From DASQVO01 sp035640715 (GTDB taxonomy: Bacteria > Actinomycetota > Actinomycetes > Streptosporangiales > Streptosporangiaceae), in contig DASQVO010000559.1 of NCBI GenBank assembly GCA_035640715.1, positions 1 through 12,120 of the forward strand: a stretch of 12,120 bases of DNA. The letters are read 5' to 3'. Below the pieces are notes generated by a model. That model worked only from the letters and a program-made list of their open reading frames with translations, searched no databases and had not been told where the DNA came from. Below, piece by piece: positions 11,476 to 12,120 of the stretch (the first letter of the stretch is position 1; the number at the start of each line of letters is the position of its first letter). A program made the translations under genes and the position numbers.

Positions 11476-12120
11476 GTGTACAAGCTGACTGGTGTGACGA
11501 AGAACTACCGCAAAGGGCAGGGCACGGTGGCCGCGCTGCACGGGGTGGACCTGGTGATCGAGGACGGGGACTGGCTGGCTATCCAGGGCCCGACCGGGCA
11601 CGGTAAGTCCACCCTGCTGCAGATCCTCGGCGGCCTGGACCGGCCGACCGCGGGGATCGTGGATTTTGACGGGCAGGATCTGGCGGCGATGCGGGAGACG
11701 GCGCTGACTAAGGTCCGGGCGGCCTCGATCGGGTTCGTGTTCCAGACCTTCAACCTGATTCCCACCCTGTCCGCGCAGGAGAACGTGGAGACGGCGCTGG
11801 TCCCGCTCGGGATCAGCGCGGCCGAGCGCGGTGCCCGTGCCGCGCGGGCGCTGGCGGATGTGGGGCTGGGCGACCGGGCGGCGCATGTGCCGTCGGAGCT
11901 GTCGGGCGGGCAGCAGCAGCGGGTGGCGCTGGCCCGGGCGCTGGTGAAGGAGCCGAAGGTGCTGCTGGCCGATGAGCCAACCGGCAACCTGGACGAGGAC
12001 ACCCGGGACGAGATCATGGCGCTGCTGGAGAAGTCGTGGCGGGACCATGGCCTGACCATGGTGGTGGTCACCCACGACAGCTCGGTCGCCCGCCGGGCCC
12101 AGCGGATCGGCGTGATGAAA
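11476..12120 (+). CDS. ABC transporter ATP-binding protein, LolD/MacB type, cut by the right edge (215 codons seen)
   Basis: The ATPase subunit that pairs with the preceding permease. The Walker A motif is GPTGHGKST (residues 38-46), the Q-loop Gln90 is in FVFQTFNLIPTLSA, the signature is LSGGQQQRVALARAL (from 142), Walker B is VLLADEPTGNLDE (162-174) and the switch His200 is in VVTHD. The Q-loop sequence FNLIPTL is typical of the MacB/LolD group. The GTG at 11476 gives the standard start VYKLTGVTKNYRKG and has GGAG (11464-11467) 8 bases upstream; upstream in-frame GTGs at 11470 and 11434 are less well placed. The Walker A has His where most ABC proteins have Ser (GxSGSGKS); this variant is usual in a large actinobacterial subgroup. 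The frame is open to the edge, and comparison with the family suggests only the last 10-20 residues are missing. Confidence 0.94.
   Translation, partial: MYKLTGVTKNYRKGQGTVAALHGVDLVIEDGDWLAIQGPTGHGKSTLLQILGGLDRPTAGIVDFDGQDLAAMRETALTKVRAASIGFVFQTFNLIPTLSAQENVETALVPLGISAAERGARAARALADVGLGDRAAHVPSELSGGQQQRVALARALVKEPKVLLADEPTGNLDEDTRDEIMALLEKSWRDHGLTMVVVTHDSSVARRAQRIGVMK

Noticed and set aside
1..12120. CRISPR arrays, tRNA or rRNA genes, and a replication origin.
   Set aside because: No regularly spaced repeats of CRISPR length, no tRNA-like cloverleaf or rRNA sequence, and no clustered DnaA-type boxes were recognised.

Overview
The window is about 70% G+C with strongly G/C-biased third codon positions, GTG starts and the protein families of a filamentous or soil actinobacterium (Actinomycetia). 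I cannot name the genus. It mixes chromosomal housekeeping-type genes with two decayed mobile-element remnants and one complete two-component/ABC-transporter locus.

Left part (1-3335). A gene fragment may run off the left edge on the minus strand. Next to it lies the C-terminal stump of an IS200/IS605-type TnpB on the minus strand (155-481), then about 300 bases without a gene that hold a perfect 13-bp hairpin. Two plus-strand genes follow: an epoxide-hydrolase-type alpha/beta hydrolase (793-1674) and an actinobacterial glutamate-cysteine-ligase-family enzyme (1857-3335).

Middle part (3336-7153). An HD-domain protein on the minus strand (3532-4170) is divergent from a GlxA-type DJ-1/PfpI-AraC regulator (4287-5249), a natural regulator-target pair. 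Directly after the regulator's stop codon is a short, ORF-less group II intron derivative (about 5246-5576) with recognisable domains V and VI. After it come a DUF4262 protein (5667-6158) and an unrecognised 297-residue protein with a four-cysteine zinc-ribbon-like cluster (6260-7153).

Right part (7186-12120). A small secreted lipoprotein on the minus strand (7186-7500) is divergent from an OmpR-type response regulator, which overlaps its histidine kinase by 4 bases (GTGA). An FtsX/MacB-type permease and an ABC ATPase cut by the right edge follow. Together they make a sensing-and-transport module: kinase and regulator sense an envelope signal, and the ABC pair exports or extracts a substrate. 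The lipoprotein is probably a target of the regulator, because 11-bp-spaced direct repeats overlap the -35 of its likely promoter.

The most notable observations are the miniature group II intron, the OmpR-like repeat over the lipoprotein promoter, the histidine kinase reading frame that runs about 90 residues beyond its domain through what looks like a regulatory region, and an inverted repeat centred on the permease start codon. I did not find a clearly new defence or biosynthetic system.
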